DNA of 64,000 nt, from assembly GCF_001905595.1 (NCBI RefSeq), contig NZ_LIXI01000015.1, forward strand, positions 117,516 to 181,515, given 5' to 3'. The DNA comes from Streptomyces sp. CB00316 (GTDB lineage: Bacteria > Actinomycetota > Actinomycetes > Streptomycetales > Streptomycetaceae). Both the position numbers and the translations under genes were made by a program. This document shows positions 16,252-24,672 of this stretch, piece by piece; position 1 is the stretch's first letter, and each line of letters begins with the position of its first letter. The notes beneath the pieces are model-generated. The model was not told the DNA's origin. It did no database searches and saw nothing but the letters and a program-made list of their open reading frames with translations.

Positions 16252-16566
16252 ATGAAGCCTTCACGCATCTCACGAGGTCTGGGAGTCGGCGCTGCGGCGT
16301 TAGTCCTGGCTCTGAGCGTGACCTCCCCGGCGAGCGCTACGCCGCCGCTCTCCGCCCCACAGGCGCACGACCCCTGCGGAAACCACACCCATCAGGTCCT
16401 GGACACCCAGGTCCGATACTGGCGCAACTGCATCACGAAGAGCGAAAAGATCAACATCGACAAAATCTTCTGGCCCGACGAGAAGATCTGCGTGGGGGCC
16501 GGCTCCGACACCTACCTCGGCGGAGTGACTGAGGTTCGTGGAGCCTCCCGGGTCGGCGACTGCTGA
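16252..16566 (+). CDS. DUF6355-like secreted protein
   Basis: A 104-aa exported protein: basic N-terminus, hydrophobic core (VGAAALVLALSVTSPASA) and an Ala-x-Ala cleavage site. The mature 70 residues carry four Cys and the DUF6355-type run RYWRNC, KICVGAG, TYLGG, then VGDC at the very end. Members are annotated as natural-product-associated but have no known activity. The start follows GGAAGGACAGACGA. A strong hairpin terminator follows at 16593. Confidence 0.7.
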   Translation: MKPSRISRGLGVGAAALVLALSVTSPASATPPLSAPQAHDPCGNHTHQVLDTQVRYWRNCITKSEKINIDKIFWPDEKICVGAGSDTYLGGVTEVRGASRVGDC

Positions 16567-16592
16567 GACCGTATCGGTTACATGAACTCACG

Positions 16593-16629
16593 AGCAGGGC
16601 CGGACAGGAACCCCCTGTCCGGCCCTGCT
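16593..16629. terminator. 16-bp stem terminator
   Basis: AGCAGGGCCGGACAGG (16593-16608) pairs perfectly with CCTGTCCGGCCCTGCT (16614-16629) around a five-base loop, 27 bases after the DUF6355-like stop. It can also serve the convergent remnant on the minus strand. Confidence 0.75.
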
Positions 16630-16647
16630 GTGCATAACCGAAGCTCG

Positions 16648-17094
16648 TCAGCCGACTACGTGCAGCGAACCCCGCCTCCTTGCGGCCACGGCCTTCTTCG
16701 CGGCGGCGGCTGCGCGCTTCTTACGGTGCTCGGCCAGCTGGTCGTGGTACGCGGCGACGGCCCGGTGGTAGTCCGACACGCAGGTCTGCTGTCCAGCCGG
16801 TCAGCATTCGGCATCGCCTTGACGGCGTCCAACGCGTCCTCGCGGCAGTCGTAGCCCGCCAGCATCGGGTTGATCTGGTAGACGCTTGGCCAGCTCCCGC
16901 TCCCGCAGTGCGGCGTTCGCGCTGGGGCGGCTGAGCCCCAGGAGCTTCCTGAGGGTCCCCTGGTCCATCGCGATACGGCCACCGGCCTCGCTGGCTCCCC
17001 CGCATCTTCAGCAACGCCCGGTAAGCGGCGGCGGCAGATCCAGATCGGCGAGAAGACCGTCGGCGTTGGTCGCCGACCACTGCAAAATACTCAC
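16648..17094 (-). pseudogene. Winged-HTH plasmid protein remnant, multiple frameshifts
   Basis: GTG 17094 is preceded by GGAGGAGGGGG and opens ILQWSATNADGLLADLDL, which ends in a stop within 30 codons. The protein resumes in other frames as RIAMDQGTLRKLLGLSRPSA, then YQINPMLAGYDCREDALDAV, then CVSDYHRAVAAYHDQLAEH with a Lys/Ala-rich tail to 16648. At least three indels are needed. The reconstructed protein looks like a winged-helix replication or transcription protein of plasmids. It is divergent from the prim-pol gene, with the iterons between them. Confidence 0.65.
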
Positions 17095-17168
17095 TGGACT
17101 GCCCCCTCCTCCTGACGCCGCGCCCAAGCCAACCGGCGTGTTGCGCGTTCCGGAGCGTGTGTGGGCTT

Positions 17169-17590
17169 GAGTCGCTTGAGTCGCTGGGGTGGTCAGCGAC
17201 TGAACCTGAGCGACTGACAGCTACTTCGGTCGCTCAGTCAGAAAGCGAAGAAACCACAGCTCAGAAGGGGGGGAGCGCAGTTGAACAGCGACCGAAGCGA
17301 CCGGACTTCGGCATATATCAGGAACTCCTGTGTGCGCGTGTGCGTCATATATAGCGAGCTTCAGTCGCTTCAGTCGCTGTTGCTGCAGTTGCACGCCCTT
17401 GAGCTGCATCTTTCTGGAACCTCGTACGCAGCGACCGAAGCCCCCGGTCGCTGCGTTGCTTATTCAGTCGCTGTTCAAGCAGCAGTGCCAGTAGCTCACC
17501 GTCGAGAGACGCGCCCTTCCCGCCTCGGCAGCGCCAGTACCGGGCAGCAGTTCGCTAAGGTGTGTTTGTTGTTCAGTCGCTTCAGTCGCT
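17169..17590. repeat. Iteron array of AGTCGCT boxes in 9-bp-spaced pairs
   Basis: The 8-mer (G/C)AGTCGCT or its complement occurs about 14 times here. Tandem pairs exactly 9 bp apart start at 17169/17178, 17362/17371 and 17574/17583 (plus orientation) and at 17287/17296 (complement AGCGACCG). Further copies lie near 17195, 17210, 17229, 17429, 17446 and 17465, and two more inside the prim-pol gene at about 17632 and 17663. A short AT-rich segment with ATATAT lies at about 17310-17352. Position before prim-pol and helicase genes points to a replication origin or its control site. Confidence 0.75.
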
Positions 17591-17604
17591 TTGAGGGGGT
17601 GTTG

Positions 17605-18717
17605 ATGCCTGCTGACCTGCATATTTACCCCAGCGACTCACAGGATGAAGGCTTGCTTCCTTCAGTCGCTGATGTGCCACTTGCTACGGCAAGGTGGTGC
17701 GCCCGACAGGGCTGGCCTGTGCACCCCCTGGCTCCCGGCCGTAAGACTCCTGCGGCGAACTGTGAAACCTGCCGCCGGCCCGGACACTCCCATGCAGGAT
17801 GCACCTGCCCGTCCGAGGGGCGCTGGTGCCACAGTTTCCACGCGGCGACGCTGGACCAGCGCCGCATCGACCGCTGGTGGGGCAACAACCCCCAGTTCGG
17901 CACGGGCGTTGCCTGCGGCCCCGCAGGGCTGGTCGTCATCGACATCGACGCCCACGCGACGAAGCCTCCCAGCCGCGACAGGATCCTGCCGGGCATCCCC
18001 ATCAGCGACCAGGTCAACCTGGCCGGCCTCACCAACGGCTTCCACACCATCGCGGTGCTCGCGGCCCTGCGAGACATGCCCAGCCCGGCAGACGACGCCA
18101 GCACCCTGCGCGTGCGGACACCATCCGGAGGGCTCCACGTCTGGTACCGCGTAGGGGACAACCGCAGCTGGCAGTGTTCCAGCGGCTCCAGCCCAGGGCG
18201 TGCTCTGGCCTGGCAGGTAGACGTCAGGGCCAACGGAGGCTACATCGTCGCGCCCGGCACCACCACGGCCGCCGGGACCTACACTCCGCTCGGCGCTGTC
18301 CGGCGTCCTGCAGTCCTCCCCGATTGGCTGGCCCAGGAACTCGAACGCACCGGTCACCTACCTCCCTCGGACGTCCCAGCCCCTCGCGCTGTGCCCCCGC
18401 GAGCGCAGCAGGCCGTCATTGCTGCGGGCGGCGGCCACCACCACACTCACAACCTCCTCGCCTCCGTACTCGCCCCCCTAGAAGCCTGCGGCCAGGTCAC
18501 CGAAGGAGCGGGATTCTCCGACACCCTCAACCGCGCTGCCTACACCCTCGGCGGCCTCGTCGCCGCAGGTCGTCTTCCTCAGCAGGAAGCCGAGGATCTT
18601 CTCCTGCAGACGGCTGCCGCCGCCCGTCCCGGCCAGGAACGCCGAGCCGAACAGATCATCCGCAGCGGCATGGCCGCCGGGCTCAAGCGCCCCCTGTACC
18701 CCGGGAGCGTCCGATGA
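17605..18717 (+). CDS. Bifunctional DNA primase/polymerase (prim-pol)
   Basis: A 370-aa protein starting at ATG 17605 with GAGGGGGTGTTG upstream. It carries an AEP/prim-pol domain: RQGWPVHPLAPG at the N-terminus, a CxxC...C cluster (NCETCRRPGHSHAGC) that probably binds zinc, the catalytic acid pair in LVVIDIDAH, TPSGGLHVWYRV and VDVRANGGYIVAPG. The final third is helical and ends AAGLKRPL, a primase C-terminal-type helix. It should make primers and extend them during element replication. Its stop overlaps the helicase ATG by four bases, giving the classical prim-pol/helicase operon of plasmids and integrative elements. Confidence 0.88.
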   Translation: MPADLHIYPSDSQDEGLLPSVADVPLATARWCARQGWPVHPLAPGRKTPAANCETCRRPGHSHAGCTCPSEGRWCHSFHAATLDQRRIDRWWGNNPQFGTGVACGPAGLVVIDIDAHATKPPSRDRILPGIPISDQVNLAGLTNGFHTIAVLAALRDMPSPADDASTLRVRTPSGGLHVWYRVGDNRSWQCSSGSSPGRALAWQVDVRANGGYIVAPGTTTAAGTYTPLGAVRRPAVLPDWLAQELERTGHLPPSDVPAPRAVPPRAQQAVIAAGGGHHHTHNLLASVLAPLEACGQVTEGAGFSDTLNRAAYTLGGLVAAGRLPQQEAEDLLLQTAAAARPGQERRAEQIIRSGMAAGLKRPLYPGSVR

Positions 18718-20243
18718 CATCACCCGGCAACGACAACATGCTCTTCCACTTCGACCCGCAACTCGTCGCCGCACAGATCCGCGAACAAGCCCCCCTGCCG
18801 CTGCCGGCCCAAGCCCTCGCACCACCCCCGGCTACTAGCTCAGGGGAAGCGACCAAGCACGGGCTGCTGCCCGACACTCTCACCGACCGAGGCAACGCCA
18901 AACTCTTCGTCAAGCTCTATGCCAACGACTACCGGCACGTCCCCGGCATGGGCTGGTACAGGTGGGACACCACCCGCTGGCAAATCGACGAGGACGACAC
19001 CGTCGTCTGGGCCGCAGGCGACCTCGCCGAAAGCATCGCGTCCAGCGACCCCCGCGGCATCTACACCACCCAAGCCCTTCAGCAGCACCGCCGCCGAGCT
19101 CTGTCCACCACCGGCATGAACGCCATGCTCAGCCAGGCCAAAGCAGCCCCGGGCATGGTTCTCAACGCCGCACGGCTCGACGCCGACGCCTACGTCCTGT
19201 GCACCCCCGACGGCATCGTCGACCTGCGCACCGGCCTGCTGAAAACCCCCGACCCGAACAAGGACTTCCACTCCCGTTCCACCTCCGTCGGGCCCCGCCC
19301 CAGCCCGACCCCCCGATGGAACCGCTTCCTCACCGACACCTTCGGCGACGACGCCGAAGGCACCGAGATGATCGCGTTCCTCCAACTCCTCCTCGGCTAC
19401 TCCGTCACCGGCGACGTCGGAGGACAAGTCCTGCCCTTCCTCTTCGGTTCAGGAAAGAACGGCAAGTCCGTCCTCCTCGACGTCCTCATGAAGCTCCTCG
19501 GCGACTACGCGGACGCCGCACCACCCGGCTTCCTCATGGCACGACCCTACGAAGGGCACCCCACCGACCTCGCCGAGCTCCACGGACGACGCGTCATCGT
19601 CTGCTCCGAGGTCAAGCACGGAGACAAGTTCGACGAAGCGAGGGTCAAGCTGCTGACCGGCGGTGACCGCATCAAGGCCCGCCGGATGCGCCAGGACTTC
19701 TTCAGTTTCCAGCCCACCCACAAACTTTGGCTCCTTGGCAACCACCGGCCCGAGGTCGGCACCGGCGGATTCGCGTTCTGGCGGCGGATGCGCCTGATCC
19801 CCTTCACCCGCGTCGTCTCCGACGACCGCAAAATCGACAACCTCGCCGACATCCTCGTCACAGAAGAAGGCTCCGGCATCCTCGGCTGGCTCATCGACGG
19901 CGCCCGCCGCTACCTCGCCGGCGACAAAGACCTCACCGGACCCGAACGCGTACGCATCGCCACCACCGCCTACGCCGAAACCGAGGACCACACAGGCCGC
20001 TTCTTCGAAGAATGCTGCACCCTCGGCCCCGAACTGCGGGCCGAGCAGACCGGCCTCTACGCCGCCTACCGCACCTGGTGCCAGGAGGAAGGAGCCCCGG
20101 CCATGACCTCACGCGCCTTCGCCGCCCGCGCCCGCGAACTCGCCGGCCTGGCCTCCCCGAAGGAAATGATCCTGTCCAACCAGCGGAAGTACTACCCGGG
20201 TATCGGACTGCTCCCCGAGCAGGAGAGGCAGGCGAACGCATGA
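18714..20243 (+). CDS. P4/D5-type replication helicase-primase
   Basis: A 509-aa SF3 helicase of the phage P4/D5 family. The D5 N-terminal region spans about 60-250 (FHSRSTSVGPRPSP, WNRFL). The Walker A is GSGKNGKSVLL near residue 245, Walker B-like RVIVCSE near 300, and the sensor region KLWLLGNHRPEV near 340. The C-terminal RTWCQEEG and arginine-rich end fit the winged-helix DNA-binding part. It would unwind the origin together with the prim-pol protein encoded upstream (ATGA overlap). A much longer frame opening at 17799 is not used. Confidence 0.9.
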   Translation: MTSPGNDNMLFHFDPQLVAAQIREQAPLPLPAQALAPPPATSSGEATKHGLLPDTLTDRGNAKLFVKLYANDYRHVPGMGWYRWDTTRWQIDEDDTVVWAAGDLAESIASSDPRGIYTTQALQQHRRRALSTTGMNAMLSQAKAAPGMVLNAARLDADAYVLCTPDGIVDLRTGLLKTPDPNKDFHSRSTSVGPRPSPTPRWNRFLTDTFGDDAEGTEMIAFLQLLLGYSVTGDVGGQVLPFLFGSGKNGKSVLLDVLMKLLGDYADAAPPGFLMARPYEGHPTDLAELHGRRVIVCSEVKHGDKFDEARVKLLTGGDRIKARRMRQDFFSFQPTHKLWLLGNHRPEVGTGGFAFWRRMRLIPFTRVVSDDRKIDNLADILVTEEGSGILGWLIDGARRYLAGDKDLTGPERVRIATTAYAETEDHTGRFFEECCTLGPELRAEQTGLYAAYRTWCQEEGAPAMTSRAFAARARELAGLASPKEMILSNQRKYYPGIGLLPEQERQANA

Positions 20244-20641
20244 GCTCCCTGATCACCGAGGACGAGATCAGCCACGAGATCGAACTCGTCTGGCTCGAAG
20301 AAACCACCGACCTCGACTACGTCCGCCAGAGCCTGGACCGCCTGCCCACCCGCCGCGGCAAGCCCCCCTACCACCGCGACGGTCGCATGATCGGCTACGC
20401 CCTCCTAGGCCCGAAGGCCAAAGCCTCTCGCTCCTCCGGCACCTTCCGCCGACGCGTCTTCTGGCTCCTCCCACACGACCGCGACACCCAGCCCGAAGGC
20501 CTCTACGCCACCGGCGCCCCCGCCGAAGCTGTCGATCCCCGCACCCTGGCAGCTGGCACCAAGGGCTACAAGACCGAACGCTCCGAAGGCGGACCACCCT
20601 CCACCGCCATGCAAGAACTCGGCATAACCCTTCCACTCTGA
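20240..20641 (+). CDS. Third gene of replication operon, unknown
   Basis: A 133-aa protein, ATG overlapping the helicase stop by four bases. The N-terminus is acidic and helical (EDEISHEIELVWLEE), then a basic segment (DRLPTRRGKPPYHRDGRM), a strand (IGYALLGPKAK) and a basic FRRRVFWLLPHD block. No family recognised. Tight coupling implies a role with the helicase, perhaps loading or copy control, but the sequence shows no catalytic motif. Confidence 0.7.
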   Translation: MSSLITEDEISHEIELVWLEETTDLDYVRQSLDRLPTRRGKPPYHRDGRMIGYALLGPKAKASRSSGTFRRRVFWLLPHDRDTQPEGLYATGAPAEAVDPRTLAAGTKGYKTERSEGGPPSTAMQELGITLPL

Positions 20642-21116
20642 CCCCCACCACGGACCGTCCCCGTTCCCAGGCTTCGGGCAGCATGTTGACTACGTGTTGG
20701 ATGTCGGCGGTGGGGGACCGCGACGGCGAGCACAGCAAGCTGTGACCAATTCCGGGATCGCCGTCGTCCCGAACACTCACATGCGTAGCAGGCTTGCCAG
20801 GCCGTGTCGACGTCGCTCGGTTACATCGTGCATTGACGCGACTCAACGGCCCAGGGCGGTCACCGGTCGAGCGGCTCCGGGTACCGCTCTCCGTCGGCGG
20901 TCGGGGCGTGTCGGTGCCGAGTCGTACAACTCTTCACGAGTCAGGTGCAGGGGCGGAACCGGCTCCCTGGGGGGACGTGTTCAAGTCTCGCTCACGGCCT
21001 GGGGCAGCAAGCTCTCAGACGCCGGGGCCCTTGATGCCGGTTGGCCCAGACGTCGACGTCGCAGCCGTTCACGGTGACACCCTTCGAGATGTCGGTCAGG
21101 CAGTACCAGGCCGTGA
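20642..21116. other. Stretch with no recognisable gene
   Basis: Frames here are short or Arg/Gly-rich shadows without ribosome sites. I see no repeat or hairpin of note. Confidence 0.45.
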
Positions 21117-21590
21117 TCACGACGGCGTCTGTCTGCGGTTCAAGCGTCGTACGGTGAGGTACCCGCCTGCCAAGGCGGCCCCGGCGACCATGGTGAGGCC
21201 TATGCCCTGACTGAGACCGGACGGTCCGGGTGCTCCGCCGACCCCGGCCTGGGTACCGCGACTCGGAACGGTCGGATCGACGGGGGCCGCTCGTTGAAGG
21301 GTGGGGACGCTCGGGCTCACCGGCGGTACGCCTGTGGCGCTTGGGCCTACCGGCGGCACCGTGTCCGCGCTGCGGCGGCGGGGCAGTACTTCGCAGGCGA
21401 TGCCGTCGTCGGGTCCCCGGTCTTCGTCGAGCCGGTTCGGGTCGCTCGGGTCCCGGTTGAATTCGGCCTGGGCGTCTTCCTGGAAACGGAAGTCCGAGCA
21501 GTTGAGATCCTGAGCATGGGCGACGCCGGACAACGGAGCGACGGAAACGATCGCCAGGGCTATACCCGCGACGATGCTGCCACTTCTCAT
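21117..21590 (-). CDS. Excalibur-domain secreted protein
   Basis: A 157-aa exported protein. The signal peptide (IVAGIALAIVSVAPLSG, then AHA) precedes an excalibur calcium-binding module: DLNCSDFRFQEDAQ, then DPNRLDEDRGPDDGIACE, with two Cys and the EF-hand-like Asp loop. A Pro/Ser/Thr linker leads to a C-terminal hydrophobic helix (GIGLTMVAGAALAGGYLTV) and a basic RRLNRR tail, so it is probably tethered with the module outside. GGAGG sits seven bases ahead of ATG 21590. Role at the wall inferred. Confidence 0.8.
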   Translation of the reverse strand: MRSGSIVAGIALAIVSVAPLSGVAHAQDLNCSDFRFQEDAQAEFNRDPSDPNRLDEDRGPDDGIACEVLPRRRSADTVPPVGPSATGVPPVSPSVPTLQRAAPVDPTVPSRGTQAGVGGAPGPSGLSQGIGLTMVAGAALAGGYLTVRRLNRRQTPS

Positions 21591-21689
21591 CAGAGAACCT
21601 CCTCAGTGACCTGCAAGAGCCCTCTCACGCTAAGAGTGTCCTCCGCGCGGAGCGCGTGACGCTAGGCCGAATGGGAACTACGGTGTGTA

Positions 21690-22420
21690 GCTCAGAGGTC
21701 GTTCTCGTCCCGATGTTTCATCCCGGGAGGACAGGTTCTGTGATCTTCTTCGGGTCGCGCCAGGAGATGGTGTGCTCCCTGGTGGGTCGTGAGGTCGGTC
21801 GTGGCGATGTGGATGATGGCTTCGAAGTGGGTGGCAGGGTTTCGTAGTCGCGGGCGAGGCGGCGGTGGAGCATGAGCCAGCCGGTTGCCCTCTCGACTGC
21901 CCAGCGTTTCGGGATCGGTGGTGGTTTCCATGTCGATGCCGAGGGCGGCTGCATGCTTGACGAGGTGTCGGCGGTAGCCGCCGCCGACCCAGGCCTTTGC
22001 GGGTTCCAGGCTGGTCGGCGGCGACCTGGTCGATGAGCCGGGCGGCAGCGACGGAGTCCTGCACGTTGGTCGCAGTGACCAGCACCGCCAGGACAAGACC
22101 GAGTGTGGCGGTGAAGATGCTCCGCTTCCAGCCAACTCTCCTTCTCCTGCAGGAGCTGCCTGGTCACCGTTGATCTGGGCGACGTCCTCGTCGGCCCATG
22201 GGCATTGGCGAAGTACCCGTAGACGCTGTTCCAGTGCGGGAAGTCGTACGGGAGGTAGCGCCGTCGAACCCCGGCCCGGTCCACGTACAAGATCGCGTCC
22301 ATTATGTCGCGCAGCTCGTATTCGGACAGCTGGCCCAAGCTCAGAGCCCGGATCCGACGCTCGAGACGCCAGACAGCAAGGACCGGCTCGATCGAGCGGT
22401 GCGCGTAGCCCGGCTGCGCC
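21690..22420 (-). pseudogene. IS5-family transposase remnant
   Basis: The N-terminal DUF4096-like part reads YAHRSIEPVLAVWRLERR, then YELRDIMDAILYVDRAGV, RRYLPYDFPHWNSVYGYF. Later pieces occur in other frames: VTATNVQDSVAAARLIDQV, a truncated GGYRRHLVKHAAALGID, and RWAVERATGWLMLHRRLARD with YETLP. Several frameshifts and at least one deletion separate them, so the DDE enzyme is dead. I could not define clean terminal inverted repeats. Confidence 0.75.
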
Positions 22421-22505
22421 GTCCCTGTGGCGTCGCGCTCCGACTACGGCGAGCGTGGAGACGGCTTGTGGACCCCTGTGGGCCGTCTCGAGGTGAGGAG
22501 CAACG

Positions 22506-23084
22506 ATGTCGGAACGCAATACCGTCCTGCGCAGTGTTCATGATCTGGGCCTGGCGGCCTGGTTCGGCGGGTCGTTGATGGGCGCTGTCGGTCTGAACGG
22601 CGCTGCCGGGAACGAAGGACCGGGGGAGGCCTCAATGATCGCCAGCGTGGGCTGGGCGAAGTGGACACCGGTGAACGCAGTGGCCATCGGCGCGCACCTG
22701 ATCGGCGGCACCGGGCTGCTGGCCGCCAACGCCGCCCGGGTGCAGAACCAGCAGGGAGTCGCCGCTTCGACACTGGCCAAAACCGTGCTGACCGGGGCAG
22801 CGCTGGCCGCAACCGCCTACAGCCGAGTGCTGGGCAAGAAGATCGAACTTTCCGCTTCCGGCGACCCGGAGGACCTGCAGAAGGCGGGCAGCCACCCCAT
22901 CGACCTGGAAAAGGCTCACAGCCACCTGACGCTGATGCAGTGGGCCATCCCGGCCCTGACCGGTGCCGTCGTCGTGCTCAACGCCCTGCACGGAGAGCAG
23001 CAGCGCCCCCTGCAGCAGAAGGCCGGCATGGTGCAGAGGGTCGCGTCCCAGGTGCACGTGCCTCACCTCGGCCACCGCTGCTAA
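22506..23084 (+). CDS. Conserved membrane protein
   Basis: A 192-aa protein with GAGGAG upstream of ATG 22506. Hydrophobic segments lie at about 12-32 (LGLAAWFGGSLMGAVGL), 57-76 (VAIGAHLIGGTGLLAAN), 88-103 and 143-158 (IPALTGAVVVLNAL), so four spans are likely. The loop around 108-140 is polar. It resembles small DUF-type membrane proteins common in Streptomyces near genes for stress-related membrane factors. No enzymatic motif. It lies next to the DUF2892-like and CtaG-like membrane genes. Confidence 0.65.
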   Translation: MSERNTVLRSVHDLGLAAWFGGSLMGAVGLNGAAGNEGPGEASMIASVGWAKWTPVNAVAIGAHLIGGTGLLAANAARVQNQQGVAASTLAKTVLTGAALAATAYSRVLGKKIELSASGDPEDLQKAGSHPIDLEKAHSHLTLMQWAIPALTGAVVVLNALHGEQQRPLQQKAGMVQRVASQVHVPHLGHRC

Positions 23085-23173
23085 CCCTCTCCCGGCCCGC
23101 CGCGCTTGCGCGAGACTAAGACGGAACCGGGCAAGCCCTCGCTCTGTCGGCAGAGCCTGGAAGGCTTGGGCAC

Positions 23174-23522
23174 ATGAACAGAAATGAGGAGTTGCCGCGC
23201 GGCCGGATCTACGGACAAGACCACCCCCGGTCCGGTCCGGTGCCCGGCCGGAACTACGCCGAACTGGTCGGCGGCCCGCTGGACGGCATCCTGCTCGACA
23301 TCACCGGCTGGGCAGCCGCTTTCCTCGCAGGGGGCCGTACGTGCCGCAGCGGGCATCGCCATGATCGCGATCGGCGCCACGGCCGGCGGCGCTTGGTGGA
23401 TCCTGGCCGCCGCGGGACTGCTGCCGTTGGCGGCCGGAGTGTTCGACTTCTGCCTGATCGGCCCGCTGATGAAGCTGCCGCTCAACGGCACCGCCCTGCG
23501 CCGGCGCCTGGCCCAGCGCTGA
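23174..23522 (+). pseudogene. Small membrane protein, DUF2892-like end, frameshifted
   Basis: The first frame from ATG 23174 encodes RNYAELVGGPLDGILLDITG, a pattern known from short Streptomyces proteins. After about 23325 the sensible protein moves to the next frame: VRAAAGIAMIAIGA, WWILAAAGLLPLAAGVF, ending LNGTALRRRLAQR at 23522, which looks like a DUF2892-type two-span domain. Either one frameshifted gene or two overlapping genes are present. I favour a frameshift because the second frame has no start or ribosome site near the join. Confidence 0.4.
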
Positions 23523-23589
23523 CCTCACCACCGCCCGCCCGCCCGACCGGCGTGCGCACGCACCCCCGCGCCGGCCCCGGCCGCGATCG

Positions 23590-24407
23590 TCACAGCACCG
23601 CGGGCCGGGCCGCATCCGACCGGCGCATGGCGGGCTGCTGGCGCCACGTCGCTACCAGGGCGACGGCCAGGAGCAGCTCGGCGATGTCACCGCCGTAGTA
23701 CATGATCTGAGCGCCGCCCTGGACCTGGTCGACGGGGGCGTGGATGTTGATGCCGAAGCCGCCGTACATGAGCTGCGAGATCACCGCATGTGCGGCGATC
23801 GCCACGCCCAGCACCACCAGCCGCACCGGAACACTGGGCGGGCGGGGGCCGGGTCGGGGCCGGCGATGACGTAGGCGAACAGGCACCCGGCGAGCAGGAA
23901 GTGGGCGTGCAGCCAGTGCAGCCCCGTATTCGCCGACATCGTGTTGTACAGCGGCGTGAAGTACAGCAGCCCCAGCGTGCCGAGGCTGAGCATCAGCGCG
24001 GTGACCGGGTTGGCCAGCACGTGCACCGGCCGGCTCTGGACCAGGCGTGTCAGGCGCCGCCCCTGTTCGGCGGGAAGGTTCCGCAGCAGCGGCGTGACGG
24101 GTGCCCCGAGCACCAGTCCCAGCGGCGCGTACATGCCGATCAGCATGTGCTGGAGCATGTGGCCGCGGAAGCCGCCGTGCGCCCACGGCGCGATCGGGGG
24201 CGGCAGCAGGGCCGCCAGCAGCGTGCACCCGGCCAGGAACCATCCGGTGCGCCACCAGTTCCACCCGGCCTGCGGATTGCGCCGCCGCGCACGGCCCGCC
24301 AGCAGAACGTAGCCGTCGGCCAGCAGCACCACGAACACCGCCGGCAGCAGAACCTCCAACGGCAGGCCGCCGGTTTCCTGGTGGTGATGTGCCGGATGCC
24401 CGGTCAT
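23590..24407 (-). pseudogene. CtaG-family cytochrome oxidase assembly protein, frameshifted
   Basis: ATG 24407 opens a multi-span protein with the COG3336/CtaG pattern: WWRTGWFLAGCTLLAALL, APWAHGGFRGHMLQHMLIGM, APVTPLLRNL, YFTPLYNT, then LHWLHAHFLLAGCLFAYVI. At about 23830-23850 the frame breaks. The rest (VVLGVAIAAHAVISQLMYGG, IMYYGGDIAELLLAVALVA) continues one frame over to 23590. The conserved His residues are present on both sides. A one-base loss disables the gene unless it is a sequencing error. Copper delivery to oxidase is the family role. Confidence 0.75.
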
Positions 24408-24429
24408 GTGCGCCGCGCCTCCCGTACCG

Positions 24430-24597
24430 GCCCGTCACCCTCCGGGTCGAAGGGCTTGCCCGGCGCTGGATCAGCCAGCCCACCGCGACCAGGATGGCAC
24501 CCAGCAGCAGGAACCCTAGGTCCCACCAGATCTGCTGGTCACCGGCGTAGACGGCCCGGTTCTCGTATAGCTGCCGCCAGGTGGTATGTAGCGCTGT
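24430..24597 (-). pseudogene. DUF2243 membrane protein, C-terminal fragment
   Basis: Translating the minus strand gives TWRQLYENRAVYAGDQQ, IWWDLGFLLLGAILVAVG, WLIQR, the conserved C-terminus of DUF2243 proteins, which normally sit directly upstream of ctaG. The gene is cut off at about 24597 where the Tn3-type element begins, and its 3' end also appears frameshifted before the CtaG start. Confidence 0.7.
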
Positions 24598-24634
24598 GTG
24601 ACTGCTGCGGTCCTCGTTTCCCTGTACTGACCGC

Positions 24635-24652
24635 CTCGTTGAGCTGAACGAG
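24635..24652. promoter_or_regulatory. Dyad upstream of tnpA
   Basis: CTCGTT and AACGAG flank GAGCTG 21 bases before the transposase ATG. It may be an operator or part of the transposon left end. The 38-bp terminal repeat expected for Tn3 could not be paired by eye with the other side. Confidence 0.4.
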
Positions 24653-24672
24653 TGACTCCGAGGGGTGGGTAG

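Noticed and set aside
17799..20243. 814-aa reading of the helicase gene
   Set aside because: The first 305 residues are an out-of-frame shadow of prim-pol; ATG 18714 gives the P4/D5-like start.
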